Shown here piece after piece: positions 32,693-41,769 of a stretch of 46,380 nt of DNA. The notes beneath the pieces were generated by a model. It saw only the letters and a list, made by a program, of their open reading frames with translations, had not been told where the DNA came from and ran no database searches. The position numbers and the translations under genes were made by a program. Within the stretch, counting starts at the first letter, position 1; the number at the start of each line of letters is the position of its first letter. The stretch is taken from contig CAKRGF010000021.1 in NCBI GenBank assembly GCA_934322085.1, forward strand, positions 1-46,380. Reading direction: 5' to 3'. The DNA is from an uncultured Eubacterium sp. (GTDB lineage Bacteria; Bacillota; Clostridia; Lachnospirales; Lachnospiraceae).

Positions 32693-33535
32693 TTATCTTG
32701 CCTGTAAAATACTGTCGACTGCTTCCTGCACGGTAATTGCATTGTGCGGCAGCGTAACACCACGCCTTGCCAGTCCTTCCATCACATATGTCACCTGCGG
32801 TGCCATCAATCCAATTTTCTCTAACTCTTTATAATGAGAAAATACTTCTCCCGGTGTTGCGTCAAACGCCACCGTGCCATGGTTCATCACAATAAGACGC
32901 TCTACATACCTCGCCACATCTTCCATGCTGTGGGATACTAAAATCACCGTCAGATTCCGCTCTTTGTGCAGTTTTGCAACCAAATCAAGAATCTCATCTC
33001 TTCCACTTGGGTCAAGTCCTGCCGTCGGCTCATCTAAAATCAACACCTCCGGCTCCATTGCCAGAACACCGGCGATGGCTACACGGCGTTTTTGCCCGCC
33101 GGACAATTCAAGTGGCGATACATCTAATAAATCCTCACCAATACCTACCTGTTTAAGTGCCTCAAAAGAGTTCATATCGATTTTCAGCGAATCCATACCG
33201 ATATTCTTTGGTCCAAATTTCACATCATCAATCACCGTACTCTCAAACAGCTGATATTCCGGATATTGAAACACAAGTCCAACTTTACTGCGAAGTTTCT
33301 TTTTGGAAAAATCGCTGTCATTGATGTCTTTTCCATCGTAAAAGACCGCCCCGGAAGACGGCTTCAAAAGACCGTTCAAATGTTGGATAAGCGTTGATTT
33401 TCCGGAACCGGTATGACCGATCAGACCAATCATTTCACCTTGTTCAATTTTTATATTCACATCGTGAAGCGCCACTTTTTCTCCGGCACTTCCATCCTCA
33501 TACCGATGCTCCAATTCATGAATAATAATTGCCAT
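32693..33535 (-). CDS. ecfA2: Energy-coupling factor transporter ATPase EcfA2
   Basis: ABC ATPase (280 aa) pairing with EcfA1. Walker A GHTGSGKST (near 41), Q-loop VFQYPEY, signature LSGGQKRR, Walker B VLILDEPTAG and H-loop VSHSME are all intact. It lies 9 bp after ecfA1. Order ecfA1-ecfA2-ecfT behind rplQ is the standard Firmicutes arrangement. Confidence 0.94.
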   Translation of the reverse strand: MAIIIHELEHRYEDGSAGEKVALHDVNIKIEQGEMIGLIGHTGSGKSTLIQHLNGLLKPSSGAVFYDGKDINDSDFSKKKLRSKVGLVFQYPEYQLFESTVIDDVKFGPKNIGMDSLKIDMNSFEALKQVGIGEDLLDVSPLELSGGQKRRVAIAGVLAMEPEVLILDEPTAGLDPSGRDEILDLVAKLHKERNLTVILVSHSMEDVARYVERLIVMNHGTVAFDATPGEVFSHYKELEKIGLMAPQVTYVMEGLARRGVTLPHNAITVQEAVDSILQAR

Positions 33536-33544
33536 CGCAAGTTC

Positions 33545-34396
33545 CTACTTTCCCAATTGTTTTGCAATCACATCTACCAATTCGTCTGCGGACGTAATTC
33601 CAACAGGAATTGCCATCCCCTTCTTTTTCAACTCGTGCGCCAAAAGTGTTACCTGCGGCACGTCCAAATGATATTTCTGCAATGTTTCCACTTCACTAAA
33701 AATCTCTTTTGGCTTTCCTTCCATCACGATTTCGCCTTTGTTCATCACGATTACTTTATCCGCCTCGGTAACTTCTTCCATGTAGTGCGTAATCCACAAA
33801 ATCGTAATATGTTCTTCTTTATTTAACGTCTTTACGGCGTCTAACACTTCTCTTCGCCCAACCGGGTCAAGCATTGCCGTAGACTCATCTAATACAATAC
33901 ATTTCGGATGCATCGCCAAAATACCGGCAATTGCTACCCGCTGTTTCTGTCCACCGGACAAATGATTCGGGGACGATTTTCTTTCGTGAAGCATCCCTAC
34001 TTTTTTCAGGGCTTCCTCGACACGCTCCCAGATTTTTTTAGTCGGAACGCCGATATTCTCCGGTCCAAATCCAACATCTTCTTCCACAACATTCTGCACA
34101 ATCTGGTTATCCGGATTCTGGAATACCATACCGGCCCTTTTTCTAATTTCCCAAACCATATCCTTTTCTGAAGTGTCAATGCCATCCACATACATCGTTC
34201 CTTCTTCCGGAACTAAAAGGGCATTGATATGTCTGGCAAGCGTGGATTTGCCGGAGCCATTATGCCCCAGTATTGCAACAAACTCACCCGATTTCACTTC
34301 AAAGGAGACATCGTTGACAGCAGTTTCCACAGCTATCACATTATCTTCTCCATCCCGCCGGATGTAATCAAACTTAATATGCTCTGCACGAATCAA
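33545..34396 (-). CDS. ecfA1: Energy-coupling factor transporter ATPase EcfA1
   Basis: ABC ATPase, 283 aa from the TTG at 34396, which lies 8 nt after AAAGGAG. An ATG 63 bp upstream is open but runs through the hairpin that follows rplQ, so it is rejected. Walker A GHNGSGKST, Q-loop VFQNPDN, signature LSGGQKQR and H-loop ITHYME are present. Walker B reads IVLDESTAM, with Ser in place of the usual Pro, which is characteristic of EcfA1. Catalytic glutamate retained. Confidence 0.93.
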   Translation of the reverse strand: MIRAEHIKFDYIRRDGEDNVIAVETAVNDVSFEVKSGEFVAILGHNGSGKSTLARHINALLVPEEGTMYVDGIDTSEKDMVWEIRKRAGMVFQNPDNQIVQNVVEEDVGFGPENIGVPTKKIWERVEEALKKVGMLHERKSSPNHLSGGQKQRVAIAGILAMHPKCIVLDESTAMLDPVGRREVLDAVKTLNKEEHITILWITHYMEEVTEADKVIVMNKGEIVMEGKPKEIFSEVETLQKYHLDVPQVTLLAHELKKKGMAIPVGITSADELVDVIAKQLGK

Positions 34397-34434
34397 TAGT
34401 TTGTCTCCTTTCAAATTTCTCCATATGCACAAAA

Positions 34435-34456
34435 GGGACTGTCCGAAGGCAGTCCC
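34435..34456 (-). terminator. Hairpin between rplQ and ecfA1
   Basis: On the minus strand GGGACTG pairs with CAGTCCC around CCTTCGGA, followed by TTTTG. A weak terminator or processing site that could lower ecf expression relative to ribosomal genes. Confidence 0.55.
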
Positions 34457-34472
34457 CATATTTGCAGTATTT

Positions 34473-35009
34473 TTATACTAACTCGATTACAACTTCCATT
34501 GCAGCATCACCTTTACGTGGTCCAATCTTAATGATTCTTGTATAACCACCATTGCGGTCTGCATACTTAGGAGCAATCTCGTCAAACAGAAGATTTGTAA
34601 TATCTACTTCTTTTGTTGCTTTTTTCTTACCGGCAGTTTCTGTAGGAACTTCGGTAATTGTGTAAAGCATCTTCTTCATCTGACGTCTTGCATGAAGTCT
34701 GGAAGGATTGTCTTTCTTGATTTCTTTGTCTACAGTATCGTAAACAGTTACTTTCTTTCCGTCAACCACTTCTTTGACTCTCTTGCCATCTTTATCTTTC
34801 TGAGCAACTTTTGCTTTTACAGTAACAGTTTCATAATTATCTTTCTCTTTTACTGCCATCGCAATAAGCTTTTCAGCAATTTTACGAATTTCTTTTGCTT
34901 TCGCTTCCGTTGTAACAATCTTGCCATGATACAACAAGTTGGTTACCTGATTTCTCAGCAAAGCTTTTCTCTGGCTGGATGTTCTTCCAAGTTTTCTGTA
35001 GCCTGCCAT
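34473..35009 (-). CDS. rplQ: 50S ribosomal protein L17
   Basis: The N-terminus GRTSSQRKALLRNQVTNLLYHGKI and the end YTRIIKIGPRKGDAAMEVVIELV are canonical. At 178 aa it is some 50-60 residues longer than typical L17. The extra part is a charged, Lys/Glu-rich insertion (about 60-130) in the middle. Such insertions are, to my recollection, common in Lachnospiraceae. 24 bp downstream of rpoA. Confidence 0.96.
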   Translation of the reverse strand: MAGYRKLGRTSSQRKALLRNQVTNLLYHGKIVTTEAKAKEIRKIAEKLIAMAVKEKDNYETVTVKAKVAQKDKDGKRVKEVVDGKKVTVYDTVDKEIKKDNPSRLHARRQMKKMLYTITEVPTETAGKKKATKEVDITNLLFDEIAPKYADRNGGYTRIIKIGPRKGDAAMEVVIELV

Positions 35010-35033
35010 GATATTTCCTCCTTGTTAATACTA

Positions 35034-35999
35034 TTATTCAGATTCACCTGTACTGAGAGACAATCCGAGTTCTTTCAACTTAGCAAGTACTTCCTCAAGG
35101 GATTTACGACCCAAGTTACGAACTTTCATCATATCCTCAGCAGTCTTATTCGTCAACTCTTCTACTGTGTTGATTCCTGCTCTCTTCAAGCAGTTGTAAG
35201 AACGTACAGACAATTCCAGTTCGTCAATGTTCATATCCATAACTTTCTGGGAATCATCTTCCTCTTTCTCGACGATTACTTCAGCCATTCTCGCTTTCTC
35301 GGAAAGGTCGATGAAAGAATTCAAATGCTCACTCAACACTTTAGCAGCAAGGCTGACAGCCTCATCCGGCTCCAATGTACCGTTTGTAAATACATCTAAT
35401 GTCAGCTTATCAAAGTCAGTAATCTGACCCACACGAGTATTCTCAATTTTGATATTTACTCGCTCAATCGGTGTGTAAATAGAATCAATCGGAATTACAT
35501 CAATTGGCATGTCATCCCTTTTATTTCTATCCGAACTTACATATCCACGACCGCTTGTTACTGTCATTTCAATGTAAAGTTTGCTGTCTGCACCGCCGTT
35601 TAATGTAGCAATGACTTGGTCGGAATTAACAATTTCGATATCCGAGTCACACTTGATATCCGCTGCGGTTACAACACCTTCACCGGTTGCATCAATATAC
35701 ATCATCTTAGGAGTGTTCATATCCTCGCTGTTGTTCTTAATTGCAAGGTTCTTAATGTTCATTACAATTTCCGTAACGTCTTCTTTTACTCCCGGAATTC
35801 CGCTGAACTCATGTACCACACCATCAATCTTAATCTGGCTCACTGCGGAACCTGGTAAAGATGAAAGCATGATTCGTCTCAAAGAATTACCCAAAGTAGT
35901 TCCGTATCCTCTTTCAAGTGGTTCTACTACAAAACGTCCATATTTTTTATCTTCCGAAATTTCGGCAATTTCAATTCTAGGCTTTTCAAAATCAAACAC
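35034..35999 (-). CDS. rpoA: DNA-directed RNA polymerase alpha subunit
   Basis: A 321-aa subunit. The N-terminal assembly domain (GYGTTLGNSLRRIMLSSLPGSA) and the C-terminal domain (residues 250-310, with SYNCLKRAGINTVEEL and KVRNLGRKSLEEV, helix-hairpin-helix that contacts UP elements and activators) are both present. It follows rpsD by 29 bp in the alpha operon. Confidence 0.98.
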   Translation of the reverse strand: MFDFEKPRIEIAEISEDKKYGRFVVEPLERGYGTTLGNSLRRIMLSSLPGSAVSQIKIDGVVHEFSGIPGVKEDVTEIVMNIKNLAIKNNSEDMNTPKMMYIDATGEGVVTAADIKCDSDIEIVNSDQVIATLNGGADSKLYIEMTVTSGRGYVSSDRNKRDDMPIDVIPIDSIYTPIERVNIKIENTRVGQITDFDKLTLDVFTNGTLEPDEAVSLAAKVLSEHLNSFIDLSEKARMAEVIVEKEEDDSQKVMDMNIDELELSVRSYNCLKRAGINTVEELTNKTAEDMMKVRNLGRKSLEEVLAKLKELGLSLSTGESE

Positions 36000-36028
36000 T
36001 ACTGGACCCTCCTTTTGGGTTTACTTAA

Positions 36029-36622
36029 TTACTTAGAGTACAACTCGACAATAAGCACATCGTTTACCGGTACATCAATCTCTGCTCTTGTAGGGATTGC
36101 TTTAACAGTTCCCGACAGAGCCTCATGATCAGCCTCCAGCCAAGCAGGAACTAATCTAGCGCCTGTTACTTCAAGGATGTCTTTATATCTCTGAGCTCCT
36201 TTGAATTTCTCTTTAATCTCAATTACATCGCCAGCTTTCAACTGATAAGATGGGATGTTTACTGTTTTGCCATTTACAAGTACATGTTTATGGTCAACAA
36301 TCTGGCGGGCTTCTTTTCTTGTACGTCCATATCCCAAACGGAACATAACGTTATCAAGTCTCAGTTCCAAAAGAATCATCAGGTTATCACCTGTTGTTCC
36401 ATATTTCAACTTCTGTGCACGTGCAAAATAGTTACGGAAAGGTTTCTCCAAAACTCCGTAGATGAATTTTGCTTTCTGTTTCTCACGCAGCTGCTGTCCA
36501 TATTCGCTTAATTTCTTTCCGGTTCTAGCATTTCTCTTGGATTTCTTGTCAATTCCCAAATATACCGGGTCAAGATCAAGAGATCTACATCTTTTCAGAA
36601 CAGGTGTCATATCTCTAGCCAT
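36029..36622 (-). CDS. rpsD: 30S ribosomal protein S4
   Basis: A 197-aa primary 16S-binding protein. The S4 RNA-binding motif LDNVMFRLGYGRTRKEARQIV (near 91) and the C-terminal DVPVNDVLIVELYSK are visible. The zinc cysteine cluster of the C+ form is absent, so it is the C- version. S4 is the known repressor of the alpha operon in enterics and of its own gene in Bacillus, relevant to the rpsM leader here. Confidence 0.97.
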   Translation of the reverse strand: MARDMTPVLKRCRSLDLDPVYLGIDKKSKRNARTGKKLSEYGQQLREKQKAKFIYGVLEKPFRNYFARAQKLKYGTTGDNLMILLELRLDNVMFRLGYGRTRKEARQIVDHKHVLVNGKTVNIPSYQLKAGDVIEIKEKFKGAQRYKDILEVTGARLVPAWLEADHEALSGTVKAIPTRAEIDVPVNDVLIVELYSK

Positions 36623-36647
36623 TCTAATTTCCTCCTAAAATTCTTGA

Positions 36648-37043
36648 TTATACTCTTCTACGTTTTGGTGGTCTACAACCATTGTGTGGAACCGGTGTAA
36701 CATCCTGAATACTTGTTACTTCAATACCGCATGCCTGAATCGCACGGATAGCTGCTTCACGACCAGTACCCGGTCCTTTAACCATTACTTCTACTGATTT
36801 CAATCCATGAGGCAACGCAGCTTTTGCAGCCGTTTCTGCTGCCATCTGAGCTGCATAAGGAGTGGATTTCTTAGAACCTCTGAATCCAAGTCCACCTGCA
36901 CTTGCCCAAGAGATAGCATTACCCTGCATATCTGTCAGTGTTACGATTGTATTATTAAAAGATGACTGAATATGTGCCTGTCCGCGGTCAATATTCTTTT
37001 TGACACGCTTTTTTGTCACTTTTTTTGCAGTTTGTTTAGCCAC
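36648..37043 (-). CDS. rpsK: 30S ribosomal protein S11
   Basis: A 131-aa platform protein of the small subunit. SFNNTIVTLTD, GFRGSKKSTPYAAQ and the terminal DVTPVPHNGCRPPKRRRV are diagnostic. 17 bp after rpsM. Confidence 0.98.
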   Translation of the reverse strand: MAKQTAKKVTKKRVKKNIDRGQAHIQSSFNNTIVTLTDMQGNAISWASAGGLGFRGSKKSTPYAAQMAAETAAKAALPHGLKSVEVMVKGPGTGREAAIRAIQACGIEVTSIQDVTPVPHNGCRPPKRRRV

Positions 37044-37060
37044 TGTCTTACCCTCCTATA

Positions 37061-37429
37061 TTATTTCTTCTTGTTTGCTACTGTACGTTTAGGACCTTTT
37101 CTTGTTCTTGCGTTAGTCTTTGTTTTCTGACCACGAACCGGAAGTCCCTTTCTGTGACGAATACCTCTGTAGCATCCAATTTCCTGTAATCTCTTGATGT
37201 TAAGCGCAACTTCTCTACGAAGATCACCCTCAACGGTCTGTGTACGATCGATGACATCACGAATCTTCGATACATCCTCATCTGTCAGATCTTTACAACG
37301 AATGTCCGGATCAACATTTGCCTCAGCCAAAATTCTTTTTGAGCTGGCAACACCGATGCCGTAAATATAGGTAAGACCTATTTCAACACGTTTTTCTCTT
37401 GGTAAATCTACACCACTGATACGAGCCAT
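37061..37429 (-). CDS. rpsM: 30S ribosomal protein S13
   Basis: A 122-aa head protein contacting P-site tRNA. It starts ARISGVDLPREKRVEIGLTY, and RGIRHRKGLPVRGQ followed by the basic tail KTNARTRKGPKRT is canonical. It follows GGAGG by 13 nt and is preceded by a long structured untranslated stretch. Confidence 0.97.
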   Translation of the reverse strand: MARISGVDLPREKRVEIGLTYIYGIGVASSKRILAEANVDPDIRCKDLTDEDVSKIRDVIDRTQTVEGDLRREVALNIKRLQEIGCYRGIRHRKGLPVRGQKTKTNARTRKGPKRTVANKKK

Positions 37430-37787
37430 GTGTGCTTTGCACCTCCATTAATCTTTTTTTGTTTTTAGTGGAAAATGCCATGCATTTTCCGTTTCCCGGA
37501 TGCTTCTGCATCCTTCGCGTGTCTGTCCTTTGCAGACACCTTGCAGCCGCTTTAAATCACAACAACAATACAATGTAAGAACCTTTTTTATTTCTCTGCC
37601 AAACCTAAGCATTCTTAAAACAAAAAAGGAGAACACAGTACTGCTTACCGTTGCAATATCACAACATCGATAACGAATGGGGCCAGCCATTCTATGACGG
37701 TTGATGTTGTAACACAGAAAGCAAGAACTGGAATTTATAAACACGAAAACAACCCAAAGAAATTTCTTTAGGTATTCGATATATTCC
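37430..37787 (-). ncRNA. Candidate structured leader RNA between rpmJ and rpsM
   Basis: 358 bp without a gene. Four inverted repeats are visible: ACAACATC/GATGTTGT (37661-37668, 37703-37710) enclosing GAATGG/CCATTC (37675-37680, 37687-37692); GTGTCTG/CAGACAC (37519-37525, 37533-37539); GGATGC/GCATCC (37498-37503, 37508-37513); GGAAAATGC/GCATTTTCC (37470-37478, 37482-37490). None is followed by a T-run, so they are not simple terminators. A minus-strand open frame across the region overlaps rpmJ in another frame and is not credible. Confidence 0.5.
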
Positions 37788-37901
37788 TTATCCCTGTCTT
37801 TGTTTGTGTTTTGGATTCTCACAGATTACTCTGATACGACCCTTTCTTTTAATGACTTTGCATTTTTCGCAAATCGGTTTTACTGATGATCTTACTTTCA
37901 C
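37788..37901 (-). CDS. rpmJ: 50S ribosomal protein L36
   Basis: A 37-aa protein starting at a GTG 7 nt after GGAGGG. It begins MKVRSSVKPICEKCKVIKRK; zinc ligands C11, C14, C27 and H32 are all present (the C+ form). Between infA and rpsM, its standard place. Too short for most automatic gene finders. Confidence 0.95.
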   Translation of the reverse strand: MKVRSSVKPICEKCKVIKRKGRIRVICENPKHKQRQG

Positions 37902-37994
37902 AGTAATACCCTCCTTTCAAAAAAGTCCGCTTACAAGTATAGCATATGATTTTTCAAATTGCAAGCGGTATTTACAAAAAATTGGACTAGCCAA

Positions 37995-38213
37995 TTATTT
38001 GTCACGCCAAACAATTCTTCCCTTTGTCAAATCATATGGGGACAACTCAAGTGTTACTTTGTCACCAGGAAGAATACGGATGTAATTCATACGAAGCTTT
38101 CCACTGATATGAGCCAATACTTTGTGCCCATTTTCTAACTCTACCTGAAACATTGCGTTTGGTAATTTTTCAATAACTGTTCCCTCAATTTCAATAACGT
38201 CTGCTTTTGACAT
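37995..38213 (-). CDS. infA: Translation initiation factor IF-1
   Basis: A 72-aa OB-fold protein that occupies the ribosomal A site during initiation. ADVIEIEGTVIEKLPNAMF and GKLRMNYIRILPGDKVTLELSPYDLTKGRI match the family. 10 bp after map. The small KOW-domain protein gene often found between map and infA in Firmicutes is absent. Confidence 0.97.
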   Translation of the reverse strand: MSKADVIEIEGTVIEKLPNAMFQVELENGHKVLAHISGKLRMNYIRILPGDKVTLELSPYDLTKGRIVWRDK

Positions 38214-38223
38214 TCTTTACCTC

Positions 38224-38979
38224 CTAATTCAATGACAAAATCTCTGGTTCACCGTCTGTGACCAATATCGTATTCTCATAATGTGCTGCATTGGAACCAT
38301 CCTGCGTCACGATTGTCCAGTCATCCTCTAACATCCATACATCGTAACTGCCTGCATTGACCATCGGCTCAATTGCCAGCGTCATGCCTGCTTTTAACCG
38401 AATGCCTCTTCCAAATTTCGGTTTAAAATTTGGAATTTCCGGTTCTTCATGCATCTCTGTTCCAATTCCATGTCCTACTAAATCGCGGACAACCGAAAAT
38501 CCCTGACTCTCCACATACTTCTGAATCGCTGCGGAAATATCATACAAATGATTTCCTGCTTTAGCAAATGCAATTCCCCGAAAAAAACTTTCTTTAGTCA
38601 CTTCAATCAATCGCCTTGCCTCGGCATCAATCGTTCCAACGCCGTGAGTTCTTGCCGCGTCGGACTGATACCCTTTATAAATGACACCGGCATCCAGACT
38701 CACAATATCGCCATCAAACAAATGATGTTCTTTCGATGGAATACCATGCACCACCTCATCGTTAATTGACACACAGATTGAGGCAGGATACCCTTCGTAT
38801 CCTTTAAAGGAAGGAATGCAGCCGGCATTACGGATAAATTCTTCCCCTTTTCTGTCAATCTCGAGTGAAGTAATCCCCGGCGCAATGATTTCTGCCAGTT
38901 TTTCATGTACCTCAGCTAAGATCTTGCCTGCATCACGCATGCATTCAATTTCCTCTTTCGACTTAATGGTTACTGCCAT
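38224..38979 (-). CDS. map: Methionine aminopeptidase, type I
   Basis: A 251-aa dinuclear metalloprotease that removes initiator methionine. Visible are INDEVVHG, SLDAGVIYKGYQSDAARTHGVG (two metal-binding aspartates), DLVGHGIGTEMHEEPEIPN (metal His) and ALAIEPM-type LAIEPMVNAG (Glu). No N-terminal zinc extension. 36 bp after adk. Confidence 0.96.
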   Translation of the reverse strand: MAVTIKSKEEIECMRDAGKILAEVHEKLAEIIAPGITSLEIDRKGEEFIRNAGCIPSFKGYEGYPASICVSINDEVVHGIPSKEHHLFDGDIVSLDAGVIYKGYQSDAARTHGVGTIDAEARRLIEVTKESFFRGIAFAKAGNHLYDISAAIQKYVESQGFSVVRDLVGHGIGTEMHEEPEIPNFKPKFGRGIRLKAGMTLAIEPMVNAGSYDVWMLEDDWTIVTQDGSNAAHYENTILVTDGEPEILSLN

Positions 38980-39015
38980 TGTCTGCCTCCATTTCTCTGC
39001 CTGTCTGTGGAATTT

Positions 39016-39657
39016 TTAACCAAGAATTTTAATAATCTCAGCGAATACATCCTCTAAGTCAATCGTTCCATCTACTTCTTTCAAAATACCTTCTTTGGTA
39101 TAATAGTCAATCAACGGTTGTGTCTGTTCATGATAAACACGTAATCTCTGCTCTACGGTTTCCGGTTTGTCATCGTCGCGGAGAATCAATTCACCACCAC
39201 ATGCGTCACAAACACCTTCGACCTTCGTCGGATTATACTTAATATGATATGTGCCGCCACAGCTTACGCATGCGCGTCTTCCTGACATACGGCGGACAAT
39301 ATTTTCATCCGGTACATCAACATCAATGGCATAATCCAGTTTCTCGCCAATTTTACTAAGTGCCTCCGTCAAAGCCTCAGCCTGTGGAATTGTTCTTGGA
39401 AATCCATCCAAAACATATCCTTTTTTAGCGTCATCCTGAGCTAATCGATCTACAACAAGGTCTACAACAAGCTCATCCGGAACTAAAAGTCCTTTGTCCA
39501 TATATTCTTTTGCTTTTTGTCCCAATGGAGTATTTTCCTTAATATTAGCACGGAAAATATCACCGGTTGAAATATGAGGAATCCCATATTTTTCAGAAAT
39601 CATTTTCGCCTGGGTTCCTTTTCCAGCTCCCGGAGCACCTAACATAACAATTTTCAT
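39016..39657 (-). CDS. adk: Adenylate kinase (zinc-lid type)
   Basis: A 213-aa enzyme that interconverts ATP + AMP and 2 ADP. P-loop GAPGAGKGT at 7-15 and GFPRT near 85. The lid contains CVSCGG and CDACGG, giving four cysteines for zinc as in Gram-positive long forms. Between secY and map as usual. Confidence 0.97.
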   Translation of the reverse strand: MKIVMLGAPGAGKGTQAKMISEKYGIPHISTGDIFRANIKENTPLGQKAKEYMDKGLLVPDELVVDLVVDRLAQDDAKKGYVLDGFPRTIPQAEALTEALSKIGEKLDYAIDVDVPDENIVRRMSGRRACVSCGGTYHIKYNPTKVEGVCDACGGELILRDDDKPETVEQRLRVYHEQTQPLIDYYTKEGILKEVDGTIDLEDVFAEIIKILG

Positions 39658-39689
39658 GACTTTATATCCTTTCCAATCATAGGCTAAAA

Positions 39690-39759
39690 CGGCGCCAATT
39701 TGAATTTTTGTTATTCAATCAGCGCCGCTTAGCTGTAACGGTCATTCGACCGCGGTTAC
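39690..39759 (-). promoter_or_regulatory. Two hairpins between secY and adk
   Basis: On the minus strand GTAACCGCGGTC/GACCGTTAC (39735-39759) is followed by GGCGCTGATTGAAT/ATTCAAATTGGCGCC (39691-39726) and a short TTTT. The second could act as a partial terminator or attenuator separating secY from adk within the operon. Confidence 0.5.
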
Positions 39760-39766
39760 TTCATTA

Positions 39767-41116
39767 TTAATTACCTAAGAAACCTTTGTAGTGGCGTACT
39801 AATACAAGAGATTCAATCTGCTTGATCGTTTCAATAACAACGCCGACTACGATAATGAGTGATGTTCCACTAAAGGACACATCCGCACCAAATGCACCTG
39901 AGAAGAAGATTGGCAGCGCACATACGATAACCATTCCTACTGCTCCCAGGAAAATAATGCTGTTAAGTACTGTTGTCAAGTACTCTGTGGTAGGCTTACC
40001 AGGACGAATACCCGGAATAAAGCCACCCTGTTTTTTCATGTTATTGGAAATCTCCAATGGGTTAAACGTTACAGATGTATAAAAATATGCAAAGAAAATT
40101 ACCAATCCAATATAAATCAACAATCCCAATGTATATTTAAATTCTGCAAAACTTCCAATTTTACACCAGTCACTCTGGTTGCAGAGTGTAAGGAACTTCT
40201 GGAAGAACGTTGCGTCCGGACCAGTCTTTGGCTGAATACCTGCAAAACTTGCAATAACAACCGGAAGAGACATCATGGAACTTGCAAAAATAACCGGAAT
40301 AACGCCTGCCGTATTTACCTTCAAAGGAATATGGCTGGACTGTCCACCGGATACTTTGTGTCCCTGAATCTTCTTTGCATACTGTACCGGAATTCTTCTC
40401 TCGCCATCCTGTAAAAATACGATGAATACAAACATTGCAACAATAATGGCGAGAATAATAACTGCAGCAATAATCTTGCTTGTTACATCAGTTGGTTTTG
40501 CAACATAGTTCTGATATAAGTTTGACAAATCATTTGGAATACGGGCAACGATGTTAATTAACAGGATAATGGAAATACCATTTCCAACACCTTTTTCCGT
40601 AATCTGTTCACCAAGCCACATCATAAATGCAGCACCTGCTGTCAAAGCGGCAACTGCAACAACAATTGCTGTTGTCATACTGCTCTGTGGATTATCTGTA
40701 CCAAACAATCCCTGATTTCTGAAACCAATTACGATTGCTGCACCTTCAATAACTGCAAGTGCAATCGAAAGATAACGTGTATACTCATTAATCTTTTTAC
40801 GTCCATCTTCTCCATCTTTCTGCATTTCTTCCAAACGCGGAATCGCAATTGTAAGAAGCTGTAAAATAATAGATGCAGTGATGTATGGTGTGATGTTCAA
40901 TGCAAAAATAGACATTCTTGAGAATGAACCACCTGTCATAACATCCAGAAATCCAAGGGACTGGTTGCTGCTAAACAAATTCTGCATAACATCCGGTTTT
41001 GTACCGGGAATCGGAATATTACATCCGATTCTCACGATCACAAGACCAATCAGCACATAAAGCAGTTTCATACGGATTTCTTTTGTTTTTAACGCATTTT
41101 GAATGGTTGTTAACAT
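39767..41116 (-). CDS. secY: Protein translocase subunit SecY
   Basis: A 449-aa channel-forming protein with 10 membrane helices. It starts with the amphipathic LTTIQNALKTKEIRMKLLYV; GGSFSRMSIFALNITPYITASIILQLL (helix 2 region) and GFIPGIRPGKPTTEYL (conserved loop before helix 9) are diagnostic. It overlaps the end of rplO by one base, so translation is coupled. Confidence 0.98.
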   Translation of the reverse strand: MLTTIQNALKTKEIRMKLLYVLIGLVIVRIGCNIPIPGTKPDVMQNLFSSNQSLGFLDVMTGGSFSRMSIFALNITPYITASIILQLLTIAIPRLEEMQKDGEDGRKKINEYTRYLSIALAVIEGAAIVIGFRNQGLFGTDNPQSSMTTAIVVAVAALTAGAAFMMWLGEQITEKGVGNGISIILLINIVARIPNDLSNLYQNYVAKPTDVTSKIIAAVIILAIIVAMFVFIVFLQDGERRIPVQYAKKIQGHKVSGGQSSHIPLKVNTAGVIPVIFASSMMSLPVVIASFAGIQPKTGPDATFFQKFLTLCNQSDWCKIGSFAEFKYTLGLLIYIGLVIFFAYFYTSVTFNPLEISNNMKKQGGFIPGIRPGKPTTEYLTTVLNSIIFLGAVGMVIVCALPIFFSGAFGADVSFSGTSLIIVVGVVIETIKQIESLVLVRHYKGFLGN

Positions 41117-41556
41117 TAGATCACCTCTGCTTTTCCACCAGCAGCCTGAATCTTCTCAGCAGCGCTTGCGCTGTAAGCATTCACTTTCACATCAAGCTTT
41201 TTGGTTAATTCTCCATTTCCAAGAATCTTAACTCCATCTTTCGGATTGCTTACAATACCTTTTTCAACCAATGCAGCTACAGTTACTTCTGCACCATCTT
41301 CAAAAGCATTCAGACGGTCTACACCGATTCCAACAATATTTTTGCTGTTGATGTTTGTAAACCCTCTCTTTGGCAATCTTCTATACAATGGCAACTGACC
41401 ACCTTCAAAACCAGGTCTTGGAGCTCCTGAACGAGCTTTCTGTCCTTTATGACCTTTACCGGCAGTTTTACCATTTCCTGAACCATGACCACGGCCTCTG
41501 CGGAACTCATTGCTCTGCTTAGCGCCTTCGGCTGGCTTCAACTCTGATAAGTTCAT
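41116..41556 (-). CDS. rplO: 50S ribosomal protein L15
   Basis: 146 aa from the ATG at 41556, 8 nt after AAGGAGG; an in-frame GTG three codons earlier overlaps the ribosome binding site and is rejected. NLSELKPAEGAKQ, GRGHGSGNGKTAGKGHKGQKAR and FEGGQLPLYRRLPKRGF are canonical. Confidence 0.97.
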   Translation of the reverse strand: MNLSELKPAEGAKQSNEFRRGRGHGSGNGKTAGKGHKGQKARSGAPRPGFEGGQLPLYRRLPKRGFTNINSKNIVGIGVDRLNAFEDGAEVTVAALVEKGIVSNPKDGVKILGNGELTKKLDVKVNAYSASAAEKIQAAGGKAEVI

Positions 41557-41573
41557 TTTGTGCACCTCCTTGA

Positions 41574-41756
41574 TTAGATTTCTTCAACCTTCACAAGATG
41601 TCTAATCTGCTGAATCTGACCACGTGTAGCAGCGTTATCAGGCATCTCAACTGTTTTGTTTAATTTTTTAAGGCCAAGAGCTTCTACCGTTTTTCTATGC
41701 TTTGGAATTGCACCGATGGTAGACTTGACTAATGTGATTTTCAATTTACCTGCCAT
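41574..41756 (-). CDS. rpmD: 50S ribosomal protein L30
   Basis: A 60-aa protein, LKITLVKSTIGAIPKHRKTVEALGL followed by RGQIQQIRHLVKVEE, full length for the short bacterial form. 17 bp before rplO and 13 bp after rpsE. Confidence 0.97.
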   Translation of the reverse strand: MAGKLKITLVKSTIGAIPKHRKTVEALGLKKLNKTVEMPDNAATRGQIQQIRHLVKVEEI

Positions 41757-41769
41757 TTGTTTGCACCTC

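Noticed and set aside
37448..37822. 124-codon minus-strand open frame between rpmJ and rpsM
   Set aside because: It overlaps the end of rpmJ in another frame, has an implausible composition and spans the hairpin-rich leader.
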